This document shows positions 22,740-32,837 of a stretch of 64,000 nucleotides of DNA, piece by piece. The notes beneath the pieces were generated by a model that worked only from the letters and a program-made list of their open reading frames with translations, searched no databases and was not told the DNA's origin. Every line of letters starts with the position of its first letter. The first letter of the stretch is position 1. Position numbers and translations under genes: made by a program. The DNA lies in the NCBI GenBank assembly GCA_038496445.1, contig JALMLS010000155.1:1-64000 (forward strand), given 5' to 3'. The DNA is from Trichosphaerium sp. ATCC 40318. Its lineage: Eukaryota > Discosea > Flabellinia > Trichosidae.

Positions 22740-23110
22740 AGGGCACAACTTTTACTTTGTATACCTGGTAGCATTTACAAAGTAACGTTGAAAAATTACG
22801 ACACTGTCAATGAGATTTTAGAAGATGTTCAAAGCTTCCCTAGTATAGATCTATAACGAATCTATAACTGCAAAGTGCTGTTTTTCGACCAATTTTGTGT
22901 CCTCCATTAGGTTTCCATAGACCAAATAGTATTGGTGTTGCAAGCTACTATTACACTAGTACAACCTGTACATGGTTTGGCGTTAAACGCCAAACCTATG
23001 TACATTACCAGTACTATCCCAGCGTTTGCCATTTTGCAAGTCGATGGATTGATTTTTGTTTTTCCACATGCCGAGATGCGACAGAGTAGCCTTATTACGC
23101 CCTGATGTTG
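22740..23110 (+). CDS. Possible exons of an unrecognised gene
   Basis: Two open stretches on the plus strand look coding: YKVTLKNYDTVNEILEDVQSF (about 22,770-22,855) and, after a TTAG acceptor at 22,910, VSIDQIVLVLQATITLVQPV through GLIFVFPHAEMRQSSL (to about 23,095). The junction between them is unresolved and no family is recognised. Confidence 0.25.
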
Positions 23111-23349
23111 GCCTGACACCTGTGTCCAAAGCTTTATTTAAAACGTGCTAATCTTGAAAGCAAAACTAGCAATACTGATGCCAATAGGGCACTCTTTCAT
23201 CATTATTTGAGTGAGTAGCCTTTTGTTGATCGACTTTATGGTTATTCCATCAAACTGTAAAGGTCAACTCTTTCCATTTTACTTACCTCCAAAAGTAACA
23301 TTTTTGCGTATTGTTGTGATATTACAACAATAGGCGGCAGTGATAGATT

Positions 23350-23700
23350 CATGGTAATTCTCCAACACGTAACTCTTACAACCGATCACCAATGCGTGAT
23401 TACTATGATACAGACAGGCTATCTTCAAGACGTACCTACAATCTCGTCAAGATCGAAGGTATAAAGATCAATACCACAGCAGACGTCGCAATTACAATGG
23501 TGGCTATAATAGGTACTCACAAAGGGATCGTCAATATGATCGTGATTCCTCAAGAAGGCATGTGTATACACAAAGGTACCACCGAAGAGATGATGTCAAG
23601 CGTAGACAACGAAATGAAAAAGATGACAGGAATGATAAAAGACGTAGTCCAAAAAAAGAGAAAGAAGAGAATGAAAAAAAAGCCAATGACTTGTAAAAAC
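23350..23700 (+). pseudogene. Copied fragment of the Arg/Ser/Tyr-rich tail of the 50 kb NTPase gene
   Basis: About 290 bases here match the 3' part of the gene at 50.23-50.60 kb closely, in inverted orientation relative to the window. The shared peptide NSYNRSP.RDYYDTDR is visible at the start. A two-base insertion (CAATCTCGTC here, CAATCGTC there) shifts the frame just after RRTYN, so the RY-rich peptide cannot continue. The similarity fades near 23,640. No other part of the parent gene is seen, so this is a dead segmental copy. Confidence 0.75.
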
Positions 23701-24498
23701 AAGACTAACATACCATGTTTGTTTAGTATATTAGTTTCTTTGCTAACATGAGCAATCAATTATTCGTTGGGCTTCTATTGTGCTGTAAGTTGAAGAGAAG
23801 CTCAGAAAAGTAAATAAAAATGCCTACAAGTTTTATATTTAGCACTTGAACACCAAGTTTGTTTTTATTTCGTGTTTTGTCAAGAAGTGCTTGGCGCCTT
23901 AGAAAAAAACCTATTTTAAATATGTTTGTTTATACTGCAACAATAAACACAGCTCCTCCAGATTATCAAGAATCCATACTAAGGTTTTAGAATACTGGAT
24001 ATTGAGAGAAGAAAATTTGTTAACATAAACGACAAACGGAGAAGAAAGTGTAGTTTTCAATTTTTGGTAACAAAAGGAATGTGCACTTGTTCCTTTCTTC
24101 CCCCCAAGCGCTGTTTGAAGCAAAAGGATTAGATGTGAAAGGAGCACTTGCAATTGAATGTGATCTTGTCAAAGACTCTTGAAACCACAGAAGCTTATGG
24201 AACTGTGTATGACGCAGTAGGCGTGAGGCCTTGTTTTGAACAAAACTATGTAAGTAAATAAAGAGCTGTTGTTTGACAAATGGTGTTAGTGGTGTCGTGT
24301 AAGTCCTGTTGTACTCAATAATTTCAGTGAGTCTATACACTTTGTAGCCTAGTGGTTCACACTCCTCGACAGTGGAAGTGCTAATAAGGAAAATTTCCAA
24401 ATATGTACCATTTGGCCGGAAAACTCGCAGAAATTGGAAAAAATCTACTCCAACTATTCTTGCGTAACTTAAAACAAGGTAATAGCTCCTCTTTAGTA
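23701..24498. other. Stretch with no confident gene
   Basis: An ATG at 23,749 opens MSNQLFVGLLLCC followed by a GTAAGT donor, which could be a leader exon, but no continuation was found. A minus-strand frame (24,400-24,020) of 126 codons has no recognisable motif and overlaps a region with no splice support. Confidence 0.3.
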
Positions 24499-27400
24499 AT
24501 GACAGCGTTCTTACGAACGGTTGCTTTGGTCATTAGCTTGTCGTTAGCTTGCTTAGCGTACGATATAGCTTTTGGCGTACAGCCTTGCTATGTGGCGCGT
24601 CAAGCCAGTACGTATTCGCATTTTATCAAAATAAATCAAAACATCAAGCTTAAAACCTCCTCAGTTGTGCCCTCGAGCGCTAATATAGCATGAAAATACG
24701 ATTTCAGGCGTAGATTCTATGTTTACAAGACAGCAAATACATTTTACTTTTTTTTTGGTCAGAAAGGCGTTTTTGAAGATAAAAGAACCGCTATCTTAAG
24801 TCAAACTTGAATTCACACGCTTTACTTATCGCTTTGCGAATTAATTGTACACTCAGCACGTTTTCATTGCGTTATGACATCATCTAAACGTTTATGTTAA
24901 CGTCAAAAGCAGAGTGCAAGTTTTGCGTCAAATATTGCCAGTTTTCCACATTTGTTGTGTACCACAGAACAACACTATTAGCTCAATTCTTATATCTTCG
25001 TACTTACAATTACTTAGTGAGATTCCATATTGATCCACAAAGCTTTCGTACAAACAACAAAGGATCAGTTATTTACACGTGGCAAAACAAGAGAGCAGTA
25101 ACTGTGGAAAACGACAGCGACATCAAAACTGAGTGGTGTCAAACTATTGTATTCAATGACACCCTGGTATCTGCTGCATATGATGGGGACTTTATTCACG
25201 TTGTATTCCCAGTAGGAATGATAATTGTGTTTTCTTGGTCACCAACTGTAGAAGGTTATGTTAAGCATGTAAGATCAATAACTGTTAATGTAACAGAAGA
25301 CAAAGGAGAAGGTTTTGGAGAGCTTATGGTCGTTGAGAACAATACTACTGCTCTCAAGATAGCTCCAGGTATTGTAGCTTGGTTTAGACTAGGAGAACAC
25401 GATACCCCAAAGATTCTATCAACTCTTATTCCTGAGCCTGTGTTCGTACCAATAACGGATTTGAAGTTGAGTCGAGAAGAAGAAGACGTTGTCTTTATTC
25501 TTGGTGCTTCAAATGCATATCTAGAAGTTGTCTATTGTATGGTAGCTTTCCATGCTTTAGATGGTTCTTTGGCAAGTCCTCCATCAAAGTGCTTTGCTGA
25601 TCGTGAAGCAATACTAGGTAATCTCCTTTTCTTTCTTGTTTTTTTCTTATTCTTATATATTAACTTGTAACTAGTGCAAGGACACAGTACGCCCACGTGT
25701 CCAGAGTGCAACTTGCTTTCTATGATATTAACTCGTATTACACTTGATGGAGGATTAGATAGAATCGTAATAATGGCCGTCAATGGTACTTTCCTAACAG
25801 ACCAGGTGGAATACCCTTTGACAACTGTTGACACTGATACACCAATCATCGGTTATTACGACAAATGTAGTTTATATGAGTACGCTAAAACACACTTCAA
25901 GTACTAGTGTAAGTTGTACTTTATTAATACTGAACCTAGGTTTGATAAGAGCAATGGAGAGTTGTGTATATACGCTCTATCACATACACGTGATGCATAT
26001 AATACTTTGGGTTCATCAATATCCGCAATGAGAGCAGATGGCGTACTGGATTACTCGAAAAGCAGATCTCTATTTCCTAATATATTTGTATATCATGACT
26101 TCCCACTCTTAAGTGCAGCACAAGGTCCCTACACTAATGTTGAATTGGATAATATAGAGTATGTTGAATATAAAGATAGACTGCACATTGAACGAGCAAA
26201 TGCAATATCTAATTTGACATGTCCTGAAGGTACACAACGTAATCCTGATTTAGACTCAATTGTAGTATGCAAACTGTGTCCTTCAGGCACTTACCAACCA
26301 CTCAGAAGTACGTTACTTTTTTTCAAACAAACGCAAGTTCATACACGTGTGGTTGTGTTGAACTTACAAGTCATAATAAGTCCATTTAATTCAGCTTAGA
26401 TAAAACAAGTTGTCGTCCTTGTTCTAAGGAACAATATTGTCCTGGCGGTGTTGTAAAACCACAATTATTAAAGACTCTCAATATATCATACCAACAACTG
26501 TATCCGTTCAAAGAAATGAATCCTGACAGTGTAGATGCAGTGTTTATTACACTACTTTCATCTCCCAAGGGTAGCACACCTTTCTTTGCTTCGGCTGTGT
26601 GTTGCTTAGTGTTGGTGACTTTACTTCTGGTCTTGATATCGATCTACCAGCATTGTAAAGGACAACAAAAGATAGCTATCGTCCTGTTTCAAAAAATAGA
26701 TATGGACAAACAACCAAAACTCATAAGTGGTGAAGTTGGGTTCAAAGGTACTGTTATTGGAGGTGTCATATCTATCGCCATGTTTCTGTTTATTATACTT
26801 GGCGCCGTAGCCGTTATAGATATATATGAAGGATACAAACCTATACCATATGACCTCAATATTGAACCACCAATGAAGCAACTAAACACTGAAAGAAAAA
26901 CAGGACTTTGGCCTATTCAAATGAAACGCAATGATCCCATCTACAACTTTTATGAAAAAAACGAAAGGTACACCTCCCTGCTTATATGATTCGGTCCCAT
27001 ACCTACTAAAAAAAACAGGAATACATCATTGATAGTAAACATAGTATGGCATAACATGAGACATGAGTTTGAAACTGAGGCAATGCTACAACTTGAAGTT
27101 GAAATTGACAGCAAAAGATATTCGAGACAAGACATCTTACGTAAAGCACATGACTTGAGGTAATTAAAATTAAAACCCTTTAAAACGACATTAATAGATA
27201 CTAATGCTATTCAGTTTCACAACTAGTATTCCTGCAACATTCGCACCAAGAACGAATATCTCATTCGCTTTTTTCTCACCTTTTACCAACACAAAGCTAA
27301 CACCTAGACTGGTTAGTTATGACTCTGTTCGTATAAATATAACAAGTACTGGAGCTCATCGTATGTTAGCTGAATATCAGTTACTCCTACCTTTTAACAC

Positions 27401-27979
27401 GTGATTAATGACTTTCTTTTAGCATCTTCAGCTGTGCAAACTATTTTATCTGAACATGGCGAATTCTTGGCTTCAGAATCATCTGAATTTACGATATCAA
27501 CAACATCATACATACGCACCTCTGATACATACTTCAAAGGACCTGTTATTGACGGTAAGCTCACAACAAGACAAAACATGCAAACACTAAAAATGAAAAT
27601 AGGATACATCCACGTGTTTTTGAGCAAAAGACGAATAGTAGAGTCACCTCCACTCAAACTTGAAGATGACCGTGTTTACACAAGGATTTTGTTTCCTAAA
27701 ACACACTTTATCTTTGAACATGCACCAAATATAATCACAGAGGAAGAAAAGCTTCAAGTTCTGCCAAAGTCACTTATTGTGGCACTTGTGATTATTGTCA
27801 CATTGATATTGAATGTTGGCGCTTACACGAACAAAGCTTTTAGGCTTCTACTTACATCCACAAGTTTTTGTAGACGGAAAAAGAAAGTGTCACAAATGTA
27901 CACTTTTGCTGCAGCTGATAGACAAGTCCATGAAGGAGACTCTGCTCCTGGTAACAATATTTTTGAAAATATACAATAA
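24499..27979 (+). CDS. Large surface protein: beta-rich ectodomain, Cys-rich module, several TM segments
   Basis: The first exon candidate (ATG 24,499) encodes MTAFLRTVALVISLSLACLA, a signal peptide. Long exons at about 25,010-25,617, 25,679-25,900 and 25,917-26,308 give a beta-rich, N-glycosylation-site-rich ectodomain. A GCC2/ephrin-receptor-like Cys module follows (CPEGTQRNPD, CKLCPSGTYQP, then CRPCSKEQYCPGG after an intron). TM segments: FFASAVCCLVLVTLLLVLIS (26,580), GGVISIAMFLFIILGAVAVI (26,760) and SLIVALVIIVTLILNVGAY (27,770). Between the later TMs lies another extracellular-looking domain. The stop is at 27,977-27,979. Several exon junctions (for example near 25,900) could not be resolved. 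The family is not recognised; a receptor or adhesin is inferred. Confidence 0.6.
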
Positions 27980-28030
27980 ACCGAGACTTTACAAAAGAGG
28001 TTGATAATCTAGTTCTTGCTTTAGATAAAG

Positions 28031-28105
28031 GTTTGTTGATATTGTACTACTGCTGGTCTCGTTGTAAAAGATGTGATTCACAACAAAATTTTGCCGATGC
28101 ACGTG
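28031..28105. repeat. Dispersed repeat, second copy at 36,129-36,205
   Basis: GATATTGTACTAC...TTGTAAAA.GATGT...GATTCACAAC and GTGCACG follow in the same order and orientation in both places with several small differences. The two copies lie outside and inside the inverted GST arms. Identity of the element is unknown. Confidence 0.6.
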
Positions 28106-28589
28106 GCTTCCCTCGATTTGTACTTTAACTAATAAACCCACGTTTTTGTACGTTCAAATTGTATAAGTGATAATGCATATTTTGAGTGAGATTGCACGCT
28201 AATTGGTTGGTGACTGGTATGTTTCTTCATAATTACCAAAGTGGTATCTAATAGACCAAGGTACTTGAGAGAATATCGCCAAGCTATCAACGACATTGCG
28301 CAATCACTCTGATATTGCATACTGCATTGCACACAGCTCATGACTGTGAGGCTGTAATCATGAGTTTGTAGCGAATGGATTCATTTGGTGACCAGTTAGT
28401 TAAAAGTACTGCTGTTAATAACTAAATCTTAAACCAAATTGAGTCGGCTAACAAAAAAAACTCATGTTGGACTCAATGTAGCCCGTTTCTGGCAAATAAA
28501 AAAAACCAATTTAAACAACTCGCCTTTGGTAAGGCACCCATTTAATGAATCAGTCTTAAGCCAAGCTGAGTCAACTAACACAGATTTAA

Positions 28590-29915
28590 CCTTAAACGAG
28601 ACGACCTTTTAACAAAATAAAAAGAACAATATAAACTACGCCTTTGGTAACTTGCTACTCTTGATAGATGGATTTATTCATAATGACAATGATTATTCGA
28701 TAGTACTGGCAAAGTCAAAGAAAGCTTTGTGTGCTTCTTTGTACACAGGATCTTTCTTGATTTTTTTAAACAAAGAAGCAATCTTTTTAGGAAGAGCTTC
28801 CTTGTATCCAGTACCAGTAGCTTGAGCGAGAGAAACACAAAGTGCATAATCAGCCATGGATACAGAGTATCCAACCAAGAAACGTGACTTTTTGAAGTAG
28901 TTCTTCTCATAGAATGCTAACTGATCAAAAGAGTAAGCAAATGCCAAAAACAGTTTCTAAAAATACCTCAGCTTGTAGTTTATCGGTGATCTCTTTCAAC
29001 TTTTTAGGACATGGATCTCTTGGATTTGGTCCCTTCGAAACAAAGTAATTCTCAACAGCAAACTTGTTGCAGGTGTTGAAATCTTGTATGTTACCTAAGA
29101 ATAGCACTTGAGTCACGGACAACAACATCTCCTTCAGTTACAGATGGTACTTGGTGTTTTGGGTTTATTTTTAAATAAGCTTCTTGTTTATGTTCACCGT
29201 TGGCTAAATCTACAGGCTAAGAGATGGTTAGATCTCATTGTTTCGGTCCACAGCTTAGTACCTTGAGAGTTATGTCAGTGTCAGTGGCAAGAGCACCAAT
29301 ATGAGCAATACGACATGGAGCAGATAGGAAAAGGTAGTGGATAGTAGCCATTGAGGTTATGGTTTGAGATAATGATCCAAGTCATGTCAAGTCAGGAAAG
29401 ACGGAACAGTTCTTAAAAAGGAAAGTCAGCCGAGATTTTTGCTTAAAATGCCCGCAATGTAAGAATATAAATATATTCCTCGGTTTCTCTTAAATGTAAA
29501 CCGATATTAAGGATAATAGTTTACTGTAATAAATTGTCTTCAGAGGACATTAAAATGATGGGTGATCGAAAACCAAACTGGTTTTGAAAATTCAATAAAA
29601 ATAATAAAAACACCATTAAACGCTTTATAAATATTACAGATTATTGTCCGCTATGACAGATTGTAAGTTCAACATGGCTTTGAAAATTAAACTGTAAATT
29701 GTAGTTTCAGTTCTCTATTATAATGGAGTAGCCCCACTTCAATATCTATCATTAGATGCGTAGCCTTTACAAGCGTACCCAAAAACTGTATGGCTATAAG
29801 CTATAAATAGTAAAAAGGACGGTAAAGGATATATGGTGTACAAGGAACGCATGTGAAGGATTTTCAAGGAGAGACAATCAAAAACAGCAATTACGCCGAG
29901 CAATAATTGGCGTGG
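28590..29915. repeat. Left arm of a large inverted repeat
   Basis: The segment is the reverse complement of 36,620-38,190, with many small differences and one deletion of about 230 bases in this arm. It contains a GST-like gene on the minus strand and about 560 bases of its 5' flank. The arms are separated by about 6.7 kb. Confidence 0.85.
28693..29351 (-). pseudogene. Glutathione S-transferase-like gene, broken copy
   Basis: ATG at 29,351; exon 1 reads ATIHYLFLSAPCRIAHIGAL as in the intact copy. Exon 2 carries NPKHQVPSVTEGDVVVRDSS, the substrate-binding region of the GST N-domain. A deletion of about 230 bases relative to the copy at 37.2-38.1 kb removes an intron end, the whole next exon (YFSIQNPSPIYP) and the start of the C-domain exon, so the frame meets a TAA right after SAILR. 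The remaining C-domain exons (NTCNKFAVENYFVSKGPNP; YSVSMADYALCVSLAQATG) are well preserved, so the loss is recent. A divergent splice form cannot be excluded. Confidence 0.7.
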
Positions 29916-30089
29916 ACATTTACCTTGAATGTTTTAGCTACAACCAATACATTATGCCAATTGTAGAGTTTTGAAAGTGATTCCAAAGTGATTTCTACAT
30001 GAGTTTTTTATCTCTTGATGTTGTAGGTGCACTTTTTGCAATTTTGTTATTTCGCAAGCGCACCTTAGATGTATTACAACCAATACTTA
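29352..30089. other. 5' flank of the GST copy and unique sequence before the transposon
   Basis: The first part is the inverted-repeat arm. From about 29,916 to 30,089 the sequence is unique apart from a 26-base inverted repeat with 32,095-32,120. No coding signal. Confidence 0.4.
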
Positions 30090-32064
30090 GTGAAAAGTAT
30101 AAAATGTCCCAATTCTAGGTAAAATGTCCCCACTTTTCAATTTTTAAAATGCCTCGCAGAAGTGCCGCAAAGGCTAAAAACATGGCAGAGGCCACAAAGG
30201 AAGTACTTTATAAACTAAAGAAGCGTAAACCTTCACAAACACTCTCAATTCGTCAAATTTGCATCACAGTGGCTAAAAAACACTGTGTTAAATCAGAATC
30301 ACTACGAAAGCGTGTTCAGAGGGCATTTGCAAAGGAGAATTCGGAGAATTTCAAATCTCATGGCAACCAACTTTTTACAGATTTTGAAGAAGAAATGTTG
30401 GTTGGCTACTGTTTGAGTTTTAGCGGGCGTCATATGCCTCTATCACGTGCAGCCTTGATATCTATGGCACAAAGTCTGTACAAGAAGAAGAAGTCGACCA
30501 GTATGGAAGCTTGGTGTGATGGCTTCACTGAAAGACACAATATTGAACTCAAAGCCACTGTTTCGAAGACAATTCGCCGCTGCCGTGTATCTCCTGTCAC
30601 TCTGCCATGTGTAGAAGCTTGGTGTGATGGTTTTGAGCGATTCTCAGAGATGTATTATATGAACCCAGATTTGATGTTCAATTGTGACGAAAAGTTGATA
30701 ACAGCATCAAGTGACAAGTATCAACACATTACCTTTCAAGATAGAACGATGAAAATTGCTGGGCGGCTGAACAATAACACAAGCAGCCCTCTCACGTTGA
30801 TTCCGTTTGTTTCAGCCTCTGGACGCGTACTGGTGTCAATTTATATAATGGCAGCAAAAAACAAAGGTGATGAACAAAAAGTGCATCAAATGACAGTACC
30901 CAGACCAACAAATACCCGCTCTTCATGCCCTAGATACTATATATTTCATGGTAAAGGGTATGTGACCAACGAAATTTGGCCAAAAATTCTTGATGTGTTC
31001 TTAAAGCACTTGAAAATTTTTCAAGGGGACAGGGTTGCATTTTTATTCCTTGATAGATTGGCCAGCCACATTAAAACAGAATCGTTACAAAAATGCCTTG
31101 AACAGCATGTACACACTATCACATGGGTGCCTCATACCTCACATTTCACGCAACCCTTAGATGACAAGCCATTTGCTACCCTAGCTCAGGCATATAAATT
31201 AAACAGGAAAATTACAATTGAAAGTGGCACAGAGATCAAACATAAAACACGACGTTATGACATAATGGCTGTTGCAGCTGCAGAGACCAAAGCACTGTCT
31301 CCCAAAATCTTAAAATCGGCATGGAAGTCCGTGGGCATTGTACCCTACAACAGAAAGTTGATCTTAAATCATGCTTCAAAAAATGTAGGGGTCCAACCTA
31401 AACAATCACCTTCCTTCATCACCGATACTGCTAGAAAAGCCAAAAACGCTATGGATGAGCTATACAGCCACAGCAATCAAGTAAATGCCCTAACAATCGG
31501 TTCAATGACAGTACCAAAAGGGGATGCTTATATTGCTACCCAAATGGTTGAATTAGCAAAAAAAAAAAAGATAGATAAAGAACAAGAAATTAAACACAAG
31601 GCAGAGCTAAGGCAACTCAAGAGAGATGCTAAACAAAAAAAAATTGAGGAGGAGAATGTTCGTAGAGAGGTGACAAGACAGAAAAAAGAAAAAAAAAAAC
31701 AGGAAAAAAAACTTGCCACTGCTAAGAAGAAGTACAAAAATGAATGTGAGACCTGTCAGATATGTGGCGAGCGCTTATGGAGGGGAGGATCTACGTGGGT
31801 GTGGTGTGAAGTCTGTGATCAGTATGGGTCATGCCCATGCTGCTTAAAAGAATTTGATGGAAAAAAAATGGTTGAAATGCACGAAGAAGAATGTACAGGA
31901 GGGCGATCTTTTGGTAACTGGTACTCAACGCAAATGGACACATCATGTTAAAATCAGAATAAAAAAGTATTTTTTTTAAGAGCGTAGCATCAATTTTTTG
32001 TTCAAAAAAAGTGTTGAAAAGTGGGGACATTTTACCTGTGGTTGGGACATTTTATACTTTTCAC
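30090..32064 (+). mobile_element. Complete Tigger/pogo-like DNA transposon
   Basis: The element is 1,975 bases long and bounded by matching terminal inverted repeats of about 50 bases that open GTGAAAAGTATAAAATGTCC on the left and are mirrored at 32,014-32,064. A TA dinucleotide flanks each end (30,088-30,089 and 32,065-32,066), the target duplication of the Tc1/mariner superfamily. One uninterrupted 600-codon frame fills most of the interior. Both termini and the frame look intact, so the insertion is young. A shorter motif (ATAAAATGTCCCA and GGTAAAATGTCCCCAC) is repeated inside each TIR, a likely transposase binding pair. Confidence 0.92.
30149..31951 (+). CDS. Tigger/pogo-family DDE transposase, intact, with C-terminal zinc motif
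   Basis: 600 residues in one exon; ATG 30,149, stop 31,949-31,951. The N-terminus has a helix-turn-helix (SIRQICITVAKKHCV...SLRKRVQRA) and a CENPB-like half (FTDFEEEMLVGYCLSFSGR). The catalytic core shows FNCDEK (D180), FLFLDRLASHI (D302) and HTSHFTQPLDDKPF (D338), giving a DD35D triad. The middle Asp context LDRLASH departs from the usual LDNHxSH. A short motif EAWCDGF occurs twice (residues 120-126 and 156-162) with matching DNA, a local duplication. The last 130 residues are a highly charged Lys-rich stretch followed by Cys pairs (CETCQICG, WCEVCDQYGSCPCC). It cuts and pastes the element. Confidence 0.92.
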   Translation: MPRRSAAKAKNMAEATKEVLYKLKKRKPSQTLSIRQICITVAKKHCVKSESLRKRVQRAFAKENSENFKSHGNQLFTDFEEEMLVGYCLSFSGRHMPLSRAALISMAQSLYKKKKSTSMEAWCDGFTERHNIELKATVSKTIRRCRVSPVTLPCVEAWCDGFERFSEMYYMNPDLMFNCDEKLITASSDKYQHITFQDRTMKIAGRLNNNTSSPLTLIPFVSASGRVLVSIYIMAAKNKGDEQKVHQMTVPRPTNTRSSCPRYYIFHGKGYVTNEIWPKILDVFLKHLKIFQGDRVAFLFLDRLASHIKTESLQKCLEQHVHTITWVPHTSHFTQPLDDKPFATLAQAYKLNRKITIESGTEIKHKTRRYDIMAVAAAETKALSPKILKSAWKSVGIVPYNRKLILNHASKNVGVQPKQSPSFITDTARKAKNAMDELYSHSNQVNALTIGSMTVPKGDAYIATQMVELAKKKKIDKEQEIKHKAELRQLKRDAKQKKIEEENVRREVTRQKKEKKKQEKKLATAKKKYKNECETCQICGERLWRGGSTWVWCEVCDQYGSCPCCLKEFDGKKMVEMHEEECTGGRSFGNWYSTQMDTSC

Positions 32065-32120
32065 TAACTGATGCTTTGAGGAAAAAAAGCGCTTAGAAAT
32101 CGCTTTGGAATCACTTTCAA

Positions 32121-32837
32121 ACCGCTTTCCAAGTGATTCTAGAGCGTTTCTACCAAGGCGTTATGAAGCGAAAATAAGCGCTTTCAAATCACTTTCGAAT
32201 CACTTGGAAAGTGCTCGTTATGCACAGAAAACCGTCTTGAGTTGCTGTAGCACAAGCAAGGAGCACTTCCAACAGACAGAAACTACGAAAGTCGTGTATA
32301 CAACGCTAAATGAAAGAAAATCAAATCACCGTATCAGGAACCACTTGTGTCTCAGTGACACTTCTCATTCTTTCTATGTCACTTTTTGAAACAAGAACAG
32401 TTGCTCACTGCAATGCTCTTGGAAACCAACCAAAATTTCTTGCTTCAACTGTGTTAAGATGTGGTTGTCCAGGGCAATCTACTTACCAGTAAAAACACGG
32501 AATGTTTCAGAATATTTCGTGTTTTTTTCGGAATCAATTCATTTGATTCTGTACATCTCCTTAATTAAAAGAAAGTAGTGACTGTGTAAGGAGTAAATAA
32601 TGTAACTTAATGTACACAAGCTCACTTAGAGCAGAATAAACTAGTTAATATCACGTGACGGTTTTAGTCTTTACAACTGGTGTTCAAAAAGAAGCCAACA
32701 ACTGGTGAATGTTCACTGAATGCACATACTGGTAAATTGCGGACCGGTTACTGACCGAAAACCGATATCTTGAAACCGGACCGGTATTTTCCACCTTTAG
32801 TCAACGTCTTTAATAGCGTTGGTATTTGGAAACACAC
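32121..32837. other. Repeat-like non-coding stretch
   Basis: Repeated pieces of the form AAGTGATTC/GAATCACTT and AAAGCG occur between 32,095 and 32,215. A 60-codon frame (32,310-32,492) has no support. A TCACGTGA palindrome at 32,651-32,658 lies about 180 bases upstream of the F-box gene. Confidence 0.35.

Larger units (their letters stand above)
29972..32120. repeat. Outer inverted repeat into which the transposon inserted
   Basis: TTGAAAGTGATTCCAAAG (29,972 on) is repeated as the reverse complement ending at 32,120, with 25 of 26 bases matching. Without the Tigger-like insertion the two ends would be about 170 bases apart, the size of a small non-autonomous element (MITE). The nesting is inference. 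Confidence 0.55.

Noticed and set aside
24020-24400. 126-codon minus-strand frame as a gene
   Set aside because: No motif, no splice signals and no conservation clue; it may be chance.
31528-31737. Minus-strand Phe/Ser-rich frame inside the transposon
   Set aside because: Antisense of the Lys-rich C-terminal stretch of the transposase.
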